DNA of 64,000 nucleotides from Sandaracinus amylolyticus (GTDB lineage: Bacteria > Myxococcota_A > Polyangia > Polyangiales > Sandaracinaceae). Under the pieces are notes generated by a model. That model worked only from the letters and a program-made list of their open reading frames with translations. It did no database searches and was not told where the DNA came from. Shown here in pieces: positions 45,218 to 54,414 of the stretch. The stretch is from assembly GCF_000737325.1 (NCBI RefSeq), contig NZ_CP011125.1, positions 7,006,001-7,070,000 on the forward strand. Reading direction: 5' to 3'. Every line of letters begins with the position of its first letter. Position 1 is the stretch's first letter. A program made the translations under genes and the position numbers.

Positions 45218-48200
45218 ATGAGCGAACCTCGGACCTCCCTCCGCGTCGGTGTCTGGACGAGCCTCTTGATGATGCTCGCCGCGTGCGAGCCGAGCGCGCC
45301 GCCGGCTGCTGGCGTCGTCGCTGGAGAGCTCGTCGGGTGGAGCCCGCTCCCACAGCTCGCGGCGCCGCGAGGACAGCACGCCGCGGCGCTGCTCCGCGAC
45401 GGCCGCGTGCTCGTCGTCGGCGGCGTCAACCGCCTCGGCTTCGTCACGGCCGCCGAGGTCTTCGATCCCGCCGCCGGCACTTGGTCGAGCGCCGGGAGCC
45501 CGGGAATCCAGGGAAACGTCACGGCGGGGCTGGTCCTGCCGAGCGGCGAGGTCTTCTTCCACGCCGACAGCGGCGACACGGCCCTCTACGAGCCGGCGAC
45601 CGGCGCGTGGTCCGCCGGCCCTGCGATCCCCGGGCGCACCTTGGCGACGTTCACCCTGCTGCGAAGCGGCCAGGTCCTGATCGCCGGCGGCAGCAACGAG
45701 GCGTCGGCCGTCCTCTACGACCCCGCGACGGACGCGGTCACCCCGACGGGCTCGATGGAGATCGCGCGACGGGCCGCGACCGCCGCGCTCCTCCGCGACG
45801 GCCGGGTGCTCGTGGTCAGCGGGTTCAACTCCTCCGGGAGCGAGGTCCCGAGCGCGGCGCTCTACGACCCTGCGGCCGGCACGTGGACGGCTGCGGCCCC
45901 GCCGCTCGTCCCGCGCCACTACGCCACCGCGACGCTCCTCCCCGACGGGCGCGTGCTGCTCGCGGGCGGTTTCAGCTCCGCCGGCGTGACCAACCACGCC
46001 GAGCTCTACGACCCCGTCGCCAACACTTGGACCGCGACCGGAGCGCTCTCCCGCGCGCGCAACGGCCACAGCGCGACGCTGCTGCCCTCGGGCGAGGTGC
46101 TCGCCCTCGCCGGCGCCGACGGCGCGCGAAACCCCGTCGCGCTCTCCGAGCGCTACGACCCGGCGACCGGCACCTGGACTGCGACGACCAACCTGGCGAT
46201 CCCGAGCGAGAACCACACCGCCACGCTCCTGCCGACCGGCCGCGTGCTCGTCGCCGGCGGCTTCTCGCTCTCCCCCGCGACGACCTTCTACGAGCGCGCG
46301 GATCTCTACGATCCGGGCGACGAGCGCTGGGTGCCCGCCGGGAACCTCGCCCAGGGGCGCGCGCCGGCGACCGCGCTCCTGCCCACCGGCCGCGTGCTCC
46401 TCGCCGGCGGCCGCGGGGTGGCTGGCGTCTCGTCCACCACCGAGATCTACACGCGCAGCTCGAACACCTGGGCACCCGCGGCACCGCTCGCCGCGGCGCG
46501 CGAGCGGGCGACCCTCACCGTGCTCCGGTCGGGCGAGGCGCTCATCGTCGGCGGCTCCAACGGGGCCGGGCCGTTGGCGACGGCCGAGCGCTTCGATCAC
46601 GCTGCCGACGTCTGGCAACCGGCCGGCGCGATGACGTCTCCGCGCGACGGTCACACCGCGACGCTCCTCGCGTCGGGCAGCGTGCTCATCGCAGGTGGCG
46701 GGGACGCCACCGCCGAGCTCTACGATCCCGCCACCGGCACCTGGTCCAACGGCGCGCGGATGGCGACCGACCGCACGAACCACGCGAGCGTGCGGCTCCC
46801 CGACGGTCGCGTGCTGGTCGTCGGTGGCGAGCAAGGTGGCGTGCCCCTGGCGTCCGCCGAGCTCTACGACCCGGTGACGAATGCGTGGTCGCCCGCCGCG
46901 TCGCTGAGCCAGGCGCGCGCGTCGTTCACGCTCGTCCTGCTCCCCTCGGGCGGCGTGCTCGCCGCCGGCGGGACGACCCTGGCCACCGAGCTCGCCTCGG
47001 CAGAGCTCTACGATGCCGTCGCGAACGTGTGGTCGCCGGCGGGCACGCTCACCGGGCCGCGCGCCAGGCACGCGGCCGTGACCCTGCCGTCGGGCATCGT
47101 CCTCGTCGCGGGCGGCCAGGGTCCCGGCGGCGCCGTGCTCGCGACCGCCGAGATCTTCGATCCCGCCACCCGTCGCTGGGAGCCGGTCAGCGGCCTCGCG
47201 GCGCAGCGCCTGCGCCTGGGCCTCGAGGTGCTGCCGTCGGGCGAGGTGCTCGCCGTCGGCGGCCAGGGCGCCGGCGGCGCTTGGTTGGCGAGCGCCGAGC
47301 TCTTCGAGCCGACGGGCGCGCAGCCGGCGTGGCGTCCGGTCGTGACGTCCACGACGCTGACCCGCGGCTGCCCGAGCGCGATCCGCGGCACCGGGCTCCG
47401 CGGGATCTCCCAGGCGAGCTACGGCAGCACCATGAGCTCGCCGACCAACTACCCGGTGGTGCGTCTGACCGCCGCGGAGGGCGGCCGGACGTGGCCCCTC
47501 GCGAGCCGCGACGGGTCGGACACCGGCGTGACGATCGACGTGCCGCCCGACGTCCCGCCCGGCCCCTACGTGCTCACGGTCTACGCCAACGCGATCCCCG
47601 GCGGCGCGATGGCGACCGTCGTCGACAACACGCCGCCGGCCGCCGACGACGGCGCGGTCACCACCCCGTACGGCGTGCCCGTCGAGATCACGCTCGGTGC
47701 GACCGACGTCGAGGGGGACGAGCTGACCCTCACGATCGTCACCCCGCCGGAGCACGGGACGCTCGGCACCATCGAGTCCGGCCGCGTGACCTACTCGCCC
47801 GAGCCGGGCTTCGTCGGCGCCGACACCTTCGTGTTCCGCGCGCGCGACTGCGGCCTCGACGGCAACGAGGCGACGATCGAGATCGCGGTGGTCGATGCCA
47901 CGGCGCCGAGCGTCACCTGCCCCGCCGACGTCGCGGTCGTGACCGACGGCGCGAGCGCCTCCGCGACCTGGCCCGCGCCGACCGCGAGCGACGACGTCAC
48001 GACGTCGCCGGCGATCGTCTCCTCCGCGGAGCCGGGAAGCACGTTCCCGCTCGGCACGACGACCGTGACCGTCACCGCGAGCGACGGCGCGGGGAACACC
48101 GCGACCTGTACGTTCGACGTGACGGTGCGCGACGACACCGCGCCGGCCGTGACGTGTCCCGCGGACGTCGACGCCGAGGCGACGGGCTCGACCGGCGCGG

Positions 48201-48475
48201 CGGTCACGTGGCCGCCCGCGACCGCCGACGGCGCGACGCTCACGTACTCCGCGGAGTCGGGGAGCACGTTCCCGCTCGGCACGACGACCGTCGAGGCCAC
48301 CGCGACCGACGCCGCGGGGAACACCGCGACCTGCACGTTCGACGTGACGGTGCGGAGCGCGCGGGCGCCGAGCAGCGGCTGCGGCTGCGGCGTAGCCGGC
48401 ACCGCGCGCGGCGGCCTCGAGGTGCTCCTCGTCGGCCTGGTCCTCGGGGCGCTCTGGTCGAGGCGGCGGCGCTGA
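45218..48475 (+). CDS. Kelch-repeat lipoprotein with cadherin-like, HYR and MYXO-CTERM domains
   Basis: 1085 aa. ATG 45218; lipoprotein signal ending LLMMLAAC. From about residue 45 to 700 I count 14 Kelch-type units, each with a HxATLLPxGRVLVAGG core and an AELYDPxTxxW strand, which would suit two seven-bladed propellers. Next come a cadherin-like/Big domain (GVPVEITLGATDVEGDELTL) and two HYR domains, each with TVTCPADV-like openings and GNTATCTFDVTV ends. The C-terminus is a MYXO-CTERM tail: SSGCGCGVAG, hydrophobic helix, RRRR. It thus carries sorting signals at both ends. Predicted surface adhesin or carbohydrate-binding protein. The transcript probably ends at 48500-48533. Confidence 0.88.
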   Translation: MSEPRTSLRVGVWTSLLMMLAACEPSAPPAAGVVAGELVGWSPLPQLAAPRGQHAAALLRDGRVLVVGGVNRLGFVTAAEVFDPAAGTWSSAGSPGIQGNVTAGLVLPSGEVFFHADSGDTALYEPATGAWSAGPAIPGRTLATFTLLRSGQVLIAGGSNEASAVLYDPATDAVTPTGSMEIARRAATAALLRDGRVLVVSGFNSSGSEVPSAALYDPAAGTWTAAAPPLVPRHYATATLLPDGRVLLAGGFSSAGVTNHAELYDPVANTWTATGALSRARNGHSATLLPSGEVLALAGADGARNPVALSERYDPATGTWTATTNLAIPSENHTATLLPTGRVLVAGGFSLSPATTFYERADLYDPGDERWVPAGNLAQGRAPATALLPTGRVLLAGGRGVAGVSSTTEIYTRSSNTWAPAAPLAAARERATLTVLRSGEALIVGGSNGAGPLATAERFDHAADVWQPAGAMTSPRDGHTATLLASGSVLIAGGGDATAELYDPATGTWSNGARMATDRTNHASVRLPDGRVLVVGGEQGGVPLASAELYDPVTNAWSPAASLSQARASFTLVLLPSGGVLAAGGTTLATELASAELYDAVANVWSPAGTLTGPRARHAAVTLPSGIVLVAGGQGPGGAVLATAEIFDPATRRWEPVSGLAAQRLRLGLEVLPSGEVLAVGGQGAGGAWLASAELFEPTGAQPAWRPVVTSTTLTRGCPSAIRGTGLRGISQASYGSTMSSPTNYPVVRLTAAEGGRTWPLASRDGSDTGVTIDVPPDVPPGPYVLTVYANAIPGGAMATVVDNTPPAADDGAVTTPYGVPVEITLGATDVEGDELTLTIVTPPEHGTLGTIESGRVTYSPEPGFVGADTFVFRARDCGLDGNEATIEIAVVDATAPSVTCPADVAVVTDGASASATWPAPTASDDVTTSPAIVSSAEPGSTFPLGTTTVTVTASDGAGNTATCTFDVTVRDDTAPAVTCPADVDAEATGSTGAAVTWPPATADGATLTYSAESGSTFPLGTTTVEATATDAAGNTATCTFDVTVRSARAPSSGCGCGVAGTARGGLEVLLVGLVLGALWSRRRR

Positions 48476-48499
48476 TCGGAGAGACCTCGCGTCGACCGA

Positions 48500-48533
48500 A
48501 CGAGCTCGGATCGCGAACGCGGTCCGAGCTCGT
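48500..48533 (+). terminator. Strong hairpin after the Kelch gene
   Basis: ACGAGCTCGGATCGCG pairs with CGCGGTCCGAGCTCGT (one G-T wobble), except that the innermost bases form a small GAAC-type loop. This gives about 15 bp of stem, 25 bp after the stop. No T-tract. Confidence 0.65.
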
Positions 48534-48707
48534 CCCGCATCTCATCGGGGGACGACCGTCCTTCGGGAAGCAGCGAGTCACGCGGCCGTGCTCCTCGTTG
48601 TCGCGGGTGGCCGCAGCCTCGAACCACGCGAAGTCGGCATCGCACGCACCTGGCACGGCATGCCGGTCGGCGGAGCGTGCGGGAACTCCGAGCGCGCGCG
48701 GTTGTCG

Positions 48708-49382
48708 ATGCCGACCGTGCGTACCTCGATCGTCGTCCTCGCTGCGCTCGTGCTCGCTCCGGCGGACGCGGTCGCCTGCCACAACGTCACCGTGATCGAG
48801 GTGGACCGCGTCGCGCGCCGCGTCGACGAGGCCGAGCAGACGCTCCTCGCGGGCACGACGCGCGAGTCGATGCGTGGTGCAGCGTGGTCCCTGCGCGTCC
48901 TGCGGGGGAGCGACCCGGAGTACGAGCTCGTCCTCGACGGACCGACGGCCGAGCGACGCGCCCGCACGCTGCGCGCGCGCGCCACCCGCGTGCTCGCGCT
49001 CGCGGTCGTGCGGCGCGAGGGCCGCGTCGACCGACGTCGGTGGGTCCCGACCTCGCGCGTCTCGGAGGAGGCGCGCCGCGAGAACCTGACCTGGGCGCTC
49101 GAGGTCTTGGCGGATCAGGATCGAGGCGACGAGCCGCGCGCCCGAGCGAGCCATGCCGAGGCGCTCGCGCGCTTCGACGCGCACCGCGAGGAGGCGCGCC
49201 GCATCCTGATCGAGCTCGCCGATCGCGATCTGATGCCCGACGCATGGGGCTACCGCGTGCTCGCCGAGCTGAGCGACCGCATCGGCGATCACCCGCGGCG
49301 CGATCGCTCGATCACGACGTGTCACGCGCGGGCGGGCGCGCTCGCCGACGCGATCTGTCCGCGGCTCGTCGCGGTGCGATGA
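48708..49382 (+). CDS. Exported protein of unknown function
   Basis: 224 aa. ATG 48708 gives a signal peptide (TSIVVLAALVLAPADAVAC). The Cys could also be a lipid site, although the -3 position (AVAC) is atypical. The mature part is helical, rich in Arg/Glu/Ala, with repeated RR and EEARR blocks, and two Cys near the end (TTCHARAG, AICPRL). No family is recognised. It overlaps the next cytochrome gene by four bases (ATGA), so the two are coupled and probably function together in the periplasm. Confidence 0.65.
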   Translation: MPTVRTSIVVLAALVLAPADAVACHNVTVIEVDRVARRVDEAEQTLLAGTTRESMRGAAWSLRVLRGSDPEYELVLDGPTAERRARTLRARATRVLALAVVRREGRVDRRRWVPTSRVSEEARRENLTWALEVLADQDRGDEPRARASHAEALARFDAHREEARRILIELADRDLMPDAWGYRVLAELSDRIGDHPRRDRSITTCHARAGALADAICPRLVAVR

Positions 49383-50530
49383 GGCGCGCGCTCGCGTGCG
49401 CGCTCGTCCTCGCAGCGGGCTGCACCGCCGAGCCGGCCCCGGCCCCGGTCGCGATCGCCTCGCGCTGGGCGATCCGAGGAGATGCCGCGCGGGGCCGTGC
49501 GCTCTTCGAGTCGATGGAGTGCACGCGCTGCCACGAGCACCCCGTCGTCGAGCCTCCGCCCGCTGCGCGCGACTGCACCGGCTGCCACCGCGCGATCCAC
49601 GCGGGCACCCACGATGCGCCCGCCGCCGCGATCGCGCGCTGGAGCGCGCGCATCACGAGCCTCGTGCACGTGCCCGCGCTCGGACGCTCGCGCCTCTCGC
49701 GCGATTGGATCGCGCGCTTCCTGATCGAGCCCCACGACGTGCGTCCCGCGCTCGCGGCGACGATGCCACGGCTCCCGATCGACGCGCGGGACGCCGCCGA
49801 TCTCGCGACGTTCCTCGTGCCCGACGAGCCACTGGACGGCGCCCCGCTTCCACGCGACGCGGAGACGATCGCGCGAGGACGAGCGCTCTTCGAGGCGCGC
49901 GGGTGCGCGAGCTGTCATGCGCCCTCCGCGATCGGCACACTCGATCCCGCGCTCGCCCTCGCGCCCGATCTCCGCTGGACGCGCGAGCGCATGACCGACC
50001 GCGCGATCGTCGACTGGATCCTCGACCCCTCGCCGCCGATGCCACGCCTCGTCGCCGCGCGCGAGGACGCGGTGGCGATCGCTGCGTACCTGGTCTCGTC
50101 GGCGCTCGATCCCATCGAGATCGTGACGCCCGCCGATCCGCTCCCGCTCCTCGACCGGCCGGTCTCGTTCACCGAGGTCCGCGATCGCGTGCTCCGGCGC
50201 ACGTGCTGGCACTGTCACTCCGACGCCGGCCTCGCGCTCGGAGAGGGTGGTCCCGGCAACACCGGGGGCTTCGGCTTCGCTGCGCGCCGGCTCGATCTCT
50301 CCGACTACGAAGGCGTGATGTCGGGATCGCTCGACGACGCGGGGGAGCGGCGATCGATCTTCCGCGAGGTCGACGGAGTGCCCCTCCTCGTCGCGGTGCT
50401 CGAGGCGCGCGCCAGCGAGGAGCGTGGGCACGCGAGCGAGCTCCGCGGCATGCCGCTCGGACTCCCCGCCGTCTCGCCCGAGGAGATCCAGATCGTGCGC
50501 TCTTGGATCGCGCAGGGGCGACCGCAGTGA
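49379..50530 (+). CDS. Cytochrome c-type lipoprotein with four CXXCH motifs
   Basis: 383 aa. Lipoprotein signal MRRALACALVLAAGC. Four heme-attachment motifs: CTRCH (48-52), CTGCH (66-70), CASCH (176-180) and CWHCH (276-280). Each of the first and third follows an ARGRALFE helix typical of monoheme cytochrome c folds. Distal Met candidates include TMPRLPID near 129 and PMPRL near 221. After the last motif a 100-residue domain ends EIQIVRSWIAQG, the usual last helix of such domains. It is probably a periplasmic electron carrier anchored to a membrane. It is coupled by ATGA overlap to the exported protein upstream. No oxidase or reductase gene is adjacent. Confidence 0.88.
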   Translation: MRRALACALVLAAGCTAEPAPAPVAIASRWAIRGDAARGRALFESMECTRCHEHPVVEPPPAARDCTGCHRAIHAGTHDAPAAAIARWSARITSLVHVPALGRSRLSRDWIARFLIEPHDVRPALAATMPRLPIDARDAADLATFLVPDEPLDGAPLPRDAETIARGRALFEARGCASCHAPSAIGTLDPALALAPDLRWTRERMTDRAIVDWILDPSPPMPRLVAAREDAVAIAAYLVSSALDPIEIVTPADPLPLLDRPVSFTEVRDRVLRRTCWHCHSDAGLALGEGGPGNTGGFGFAARRLDLSDYEGVMSGSLDDAGERRSIFREVDGVPLLVAVLEARASEERGHASELRGMPLGLPAVSPEEIQIVRSWIAQGRPQ

Positions 50531-50678
50531 GGGGAGCGGAACGGCGTGCAGCGTGCGGACGACGAGCACGCCGAGCTACGAGGTCAGCGCGAGGGTCACG
50601 GCACGCGCGGCCTGCGCGGCGGTGCTGCGTCGACGCTCGCACCGGTGACGTCTCCCGTGCTGGCCACCTCGACGTCGC

Positions 50679-51320
50679 TCAGCGCGACGTCGCGTTGCGG
50701 GGCAGCGCCGAGGCGTGGCCGAGCTCGCCGGCGCTCAGCCGAGCGAAGCTCGGGTCTCGCTCGCGTGCCGCATCGACACACGCGCGGACGTGTCGCTCGT
50801 CGTACGCGCGCAGCGCGGCGAGCGCGTAGCGCGTCGCGTCCGTCTCGAGCCGGCCGGCCCGCGCCGCGCGCGCCGCGATCACGTAGCGCTCGACGGCGAT
50901 GCACTCGATTCCGCGAAGCCGCGGCTCGAAGGCGGCCGCGGCACGAGCGACACCGGCGACGCGGAGCTCTTCCAGCGAGTCGCGCAGGGCACGCGCGAGC
51001 CGCTCGTAGATCCTCGCCTGCTCCACGAAGGCAGCGAGTGTCCAGTGCGGCACGTGGAGCTCGATGACCCGCTGATAGCGCTCGCTCGCGACCCCCGCGC
51101 GGCGCGCCGCGTCCTCGATCGACTCGCCGAGGGCCTCGACGTACGTCTCGAGGCTCGACGTCGCGGGCGCTCGGATCGTCAGATCGTCGGCGTCGTGGAA
51201 CGACGCGGCATGCTCGAACGCAGCGCGCGCAGCGTCCTCTCGCCCGATGCCCGGCGCCTCTTGCGCGAGCGCCATGGAGGGGACGCAGAGCAGTGAGAGC
51301 GCGACGACGCACGACCGCAT
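50679..51320 (-). CDS. Exported protein of unknown function
   Basis: 213 aa. ATG 51320; signal peptide (SCVVALSLLCVPSMALA) cleaved before QEAPG. The mature protein is almost entirely helical and Ala/Arg-rich, with two Cys (GIECIAVERY, VRACVDAA). No family is recognised. It converges with the cytochrome gene (148-bp gap) and, on its 5' side, marks the last ordinary chromosomal gene before the restriction-remnant island. Confidence 0.65.
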   Translation of the reverse strand: MRSCVVALSLLCVPSMALAQEAPGIGREDAARAAFEHAASFHDADDLTIRAPATSSLETYVEALGESIEDAARRAGVASERYQRVIELHVPHWTLAAFVEQARIYERLARALRDSLEELRVAGVARAAAAFEPRLRGIECIAVERYVIAARAARAGRLETDATRYALAALRAYDERHVRACVDAARERDPSFARLSAGELGHASALPRNATSR

Positions 51321-51509
51321 GCGATCGATCGTGCGCGGGCGTCGACAGTGGGATCAAGCCTTCCCCGGAGCGTCGCGCGTCCGTAGCACCCGATGTCGAC
51401 GCGACTCTTCGCCCGCGGTGCCACACACGACGAGATCGAGCTCGCTCGACGATGCGACAGCGTCCTCCCTGTCCGGCCGCTATTCGTGTAGCCTCGTAGT
51501 CCGGCTGTC

Positions 51510-52965
51510 ATGCCTCGGGGTGCATCGCCATCGCCGAACTTCGCCTTCTTGGCGGAGCACGAAGAGACACTCGTCCTGCTCGCGGCGCAGGCGGAGGCGC
51601 TCTACGCCGTCGACGCGGTCGCGACGATTACGAAGGTGCGCGTCTTCGGCGAGGTCCTCGCGCGCGAGGCCGCGGCCCGAGTCGGCATCTACACATCGAG
51701 CCAGGAGCAGCAGATCGATCTGCTCCGCCGCCTGCGTGATCGCGGCGCGCTCGGCACCGACGCCGACCAAGCATTCCACGCGATCCGCGAGGCCGCGGCC
51801 CACGGCGAGGTCGCGGACGCCGCGGTCGTGAAGATCACCGGCACCTCCGACCGTCCGCTCGAGCTCATCCGCCGCTTCAAGAACGAGCGGCTCCCAAACG
51901 TCGCGGTCACCGTCGGTCTCCTCACCACCGGCGTCGACGTCCCGCCGATCACCAGCGTCGTCTTCGTGCGGCGCACGAAGAGACGCATCCTCTACGACCA
52001 GATGCTCGGCCGTGCGACGCGCCGCTGCGACGAGATCGGCAAGGAGATCTTCCGCGTCTTCGACGCCGTCGATCTCTACGAGGTCCTCCAGCCGTACTCG
52101 GCGATGAAGCCGATCGTCACGGACGTCTCGATCCCCTTCGCCACGCTCACCCACGAGCTCGCGACCCTCGACGACGCGAAGCACCGCGAGGAGGTGCTCG
52201 TGCAGTTCATCACCAAGCTCGATCGCCGACGCCGATGCCTCGAGCCGCGCGACCGCGAGCTCTTCGAGGCCGAGGCCGGCATGCCCCCGAGGCGCTCCTC
52301 GCGCTGCTGCGCAAGAAGGGCGCCGAGGATCGCGAAGCCGTGGTTCACCGAGCACTCCGGTTCGGCGAGGTGCTCGATCGCCACCGCGCCGCCCGCCCCC
52401 AGCCCACGCTCATCTCCAAGCACGACGACGAGCTCGTCAGCGAGGAGCGCGGCTACGGCGACGGCCGCGGACGCCCCGCGCACTACCTCGATGGTTTCGC
52501 GAAGTTCGTGCGCGAGCAGGCCGACCACCTCCCCGCGCTCGTCATCGTCACCCAGCGCCCCCGCGAGCAGCTCAAATCTAACGCGTTCGCGCTCGATGAG
52601 GCGGGCTTCTCCGAGGCCCAGCCCCGCGCCGCGTGGCGCGACCGCGCCAACCAGCACGTCGCGGCGTCGAGCATCGGCCACATCCGCCAGGCTGCGCTCG
52701 GCGACCCGCTCGTCCCCTACGAAGAGCGTGTGTCGAAGGCGCTCACCAAGCTCCTGGCCTCGCGCGTCTGGACCCAGCCTCAGCGCAAGTGGCTCGAGCG
52801 GGATTGGCAAGCTGCTCAAGGCCGGGTCATCGTCGATCGCGACTCGCTCGACCGCGGCCAGTTCGCCGCCGAGGCGGCTTCACGCAAATGAACAAGGTCT
52901 TCGAGGGGAAGCTCGAAACGAGCTTGGGCGACCTCGCAGACGAGAGGTGGAGGAGCGGAGCGTGA
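51510..52965 (+). pseudogene. hsdR: Decayed type I restriction endonuclease subunit (hsdR remnant)
   Basis: ATG 51510. Residues 1-95 match the N-terminal DUF4145-like domain of EcoEI-type HsdR (NFAFLAEHEETLVLLAAQAE, RVGIYTSSQEQQIDLLRRLR). Then, in frame, the sequence jumps to the helicase C-terminal lobe (EVADAAVVKITG, VAVTVGLLTTGVDVPP, MLGRATRRCDEIGKEIFR). The nuclease and the helicase N-lobe with Walker A, about 350 residues or more in intact homologues, are missing. At a C-run (52284-52288) the frame shifts: the EcoEI_R_C domain continues in another frame (PEALLALLRKKG, ALGDPLVPYEERV). It shifts again near 52870, where GGFTQMNKVFEGKLETSLGD completes the usual C-terminus. It cannot make an active translocase. 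Confidence 0.88.
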
Positions 52966-54410
52966 ACGCACTCAGCAAGGAAATGCGGTTGCTTGCCAAG
53001 TCGTGGACGAACAGCGTCGAGTGGCCGAAGCGGCTGGAGTGGCTCGAGATCTCCGGGATTCGAGGCTGGACCGGGCAGAGGGTCGAGTTTGCGTTCCCGA
53101 TCACCGCAATCTGCGGCGAGAACGGAATGGGAAAGAGCACCGTGCTGCAAGCTGCGGTTTCGTCGTACCGCAGCAAGAGTGGTGCGGAGACTTACTTCGC
53201 GTCCCAGTTCTTTCCCGACACGGCGTGGGAGAAGATCAAGGACGCCAGCATCAAGTACAGCGTCCGCGAGGGAACACATGTTACCGAAGGGCGCGTGAGA
53301 AAGCCGACATCGCGATGGCTGGGCAATCGTGATCGGCGCATGCGCACCGTCCGCTACCTGGACCTGCGCCGCACTCAGCCTTTCGTCGCTCAGCGCGGGT
53401 ACCAGAAGCTCGTCAAGAACGGCGTCTCGGAAGCTGGGAGCTCTGCGTTCGAGGGGACCACCGTCGCTCGCCTCTCGTCCATACTCGGGCGTACGTATTC
53501 CGTCGCGAAGCGCTCATGGACGAACGTCGATCACAAGCTGATGATGTCCGTCCTACAGGATCAAAACGCCGCGTACTCCGGCTTTCACCAGGGCGCGGGT
53601 GAGGTGACTGTCGCGGAGCTTCTGACGCTGGACTTTCCGGAGCACTCGCTCGTTGCGATCGACGAAGTGGAGACCTCGCTGCACCCGCGTGCTCAGCGTC
53701 GCCTTATCCGAGATCTAGCCGAGGTCGCACGGTTGCGGCACGTGCAGGTGCTGCTCACGACGCATTCGCCTTATATCGTCGAAGAGCTCCCGCCGGAGGC
53801 GCGCTTGTACGTGGCGGGCGGCAGTGCGGGCCGCTCCGTCATCCGCGGCATCAGCGCCGATTTCGCTTTGACCAAGATGGACGAGGATGCCCATCCCGAA
53901 GGGGAGATCTTCGTCGAGGACGCCGAAGGCGAGCGCTTGGTGCGTGAGGCTCTCGTAATCGAAGACGAGGACCTCGCGCGGCGCGTGCAGATCGTCAAGG
54001 CGGGAGCCTCGTCGGTCGTCAAGGCGCTGGGGATCATGGTCAAGAAGAAGAGTTTCCCGCGACCCTGCGCCGCAATCGTCGATGGCGACGTGGGCGCGGC
54101 GGACGGGTGCATCGTACTCCCAGGGGGCGATGCGCCCGAGCGAGTGGTGTTCGCGGGGCTGAAGCAGATCGGCTTCCCGGATGTCGCGATGGCCGTAGGG
54201 CGCTCGCATAGCGAGCTGGTAGATGCGCTCGAGAACGCGATGACGCTGCCCGATCACCACGACTGGCTCCAGTCTGCAGGAGACACCGTTCTCCTCGGCA
54301 AGATGGAGCTCTGGAACGCGATGGTGCGCGTCTGGCTGAAGAAGTGCGTGCCGGCGGCGGATCGCGCCCAGCTCGTGCAGGCGATCCAAGACACTCTGCA
54401 GCTCCCGTGA
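52962..54410 (+). CDS. ABC/AAA ATPase with C-terminal TOPRIM domain (OLD/GajA/PARIS-like putative defence nuclease)
   Basis: 482 aa. GTG 52962 has AGGAG at 52951-52955. SMC/ABC-type ATPase: Walker A GENGMGKS (52-59), a C-loop-like QGAGE near 215, Walker B LVAIDEVETSLHP (D234, E235) and H-switch TTHSPY (H268). The rest is TOPRIM-like: acidic FVEDAEGERL (E319, E324), then AAIVDGDVG (D374, D376), the DxD metal site. It has the plan of OLD-family nucleases and of fused AriA-AriB, shorter than GajA. No UvrD/GajB-like helicase gene is adjacent. Its frame is continuous with the hsdR remnant, but its own start is good. A/T-ending codons are commoner than in neighbours. It is probably an anti-phage effector with the PD-(D/E)xK-like gene downstream. 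Confidence 0.82.
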   Translation: MNALSKEMRLLAKSWTNSVEWPKRLEWLEISGIRGWTGQRVEFAFPITAICGENGMGKSTVLQAAVSSYRSKSGAETYFASQFFPDTAWEKIKDASIKYSVREGTHVTEGRVRKPTSRWLGNRDRRMRTVRYLDLRRTQPFVAQRGYQKLVKNGVSEAGSSAFEGTTVARLSSILGRTYSVAKRSWTNVDHKLMMSVLQDQNAAYSGFHQGAGEVTVAELLTLDFPEHSLVAIDEVETSLHPRAQRRLIRDLAEVARLRHVQVLLTTHSPYIVEELPPEARLYVAGGSAGRSVIRGISADFALTKMDEDAHPEGEIFVEDAEGERLVREALVIEDEDLARRVQIVKAGASSVVKALGIMVKKKSFPRPCAAIVDGDVGAADGCIVLPGGDAPERVVFAGLKQIGFPDVAMAVGRSHSELVDALENAMTLPDHHDWLQSAGDTVLLGKMELWNAMVRVWLKKCVPAADRAQLVQAIQDTLQLP

Positions 54411-54414
54411 AGCC

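Noticed and set aside
45062-47755. Long minus-strand frame (about 900 residues) with repeats opposite the Kelch gene
   Set aside because: Its repeats are the mirror of the Kelch units; no family or signal is seen.
51510-54410. A single 966-residue HsdR-ATPase fusion protein in one open frame
   Set aside because: Between about 52290 and 52960 the real HsdR C-terminus is read in other frames and this frame gives Ser/Arg/Pro-rich nonsense. The ATPase has its own ribosome binding site and GTG start.
52962-54410. Gabija GajA
   Set aside because: No GajB-like UvrD helicase gene follows, and the protein is shorter. Only the ATPase-TOPRIM plan is shared.
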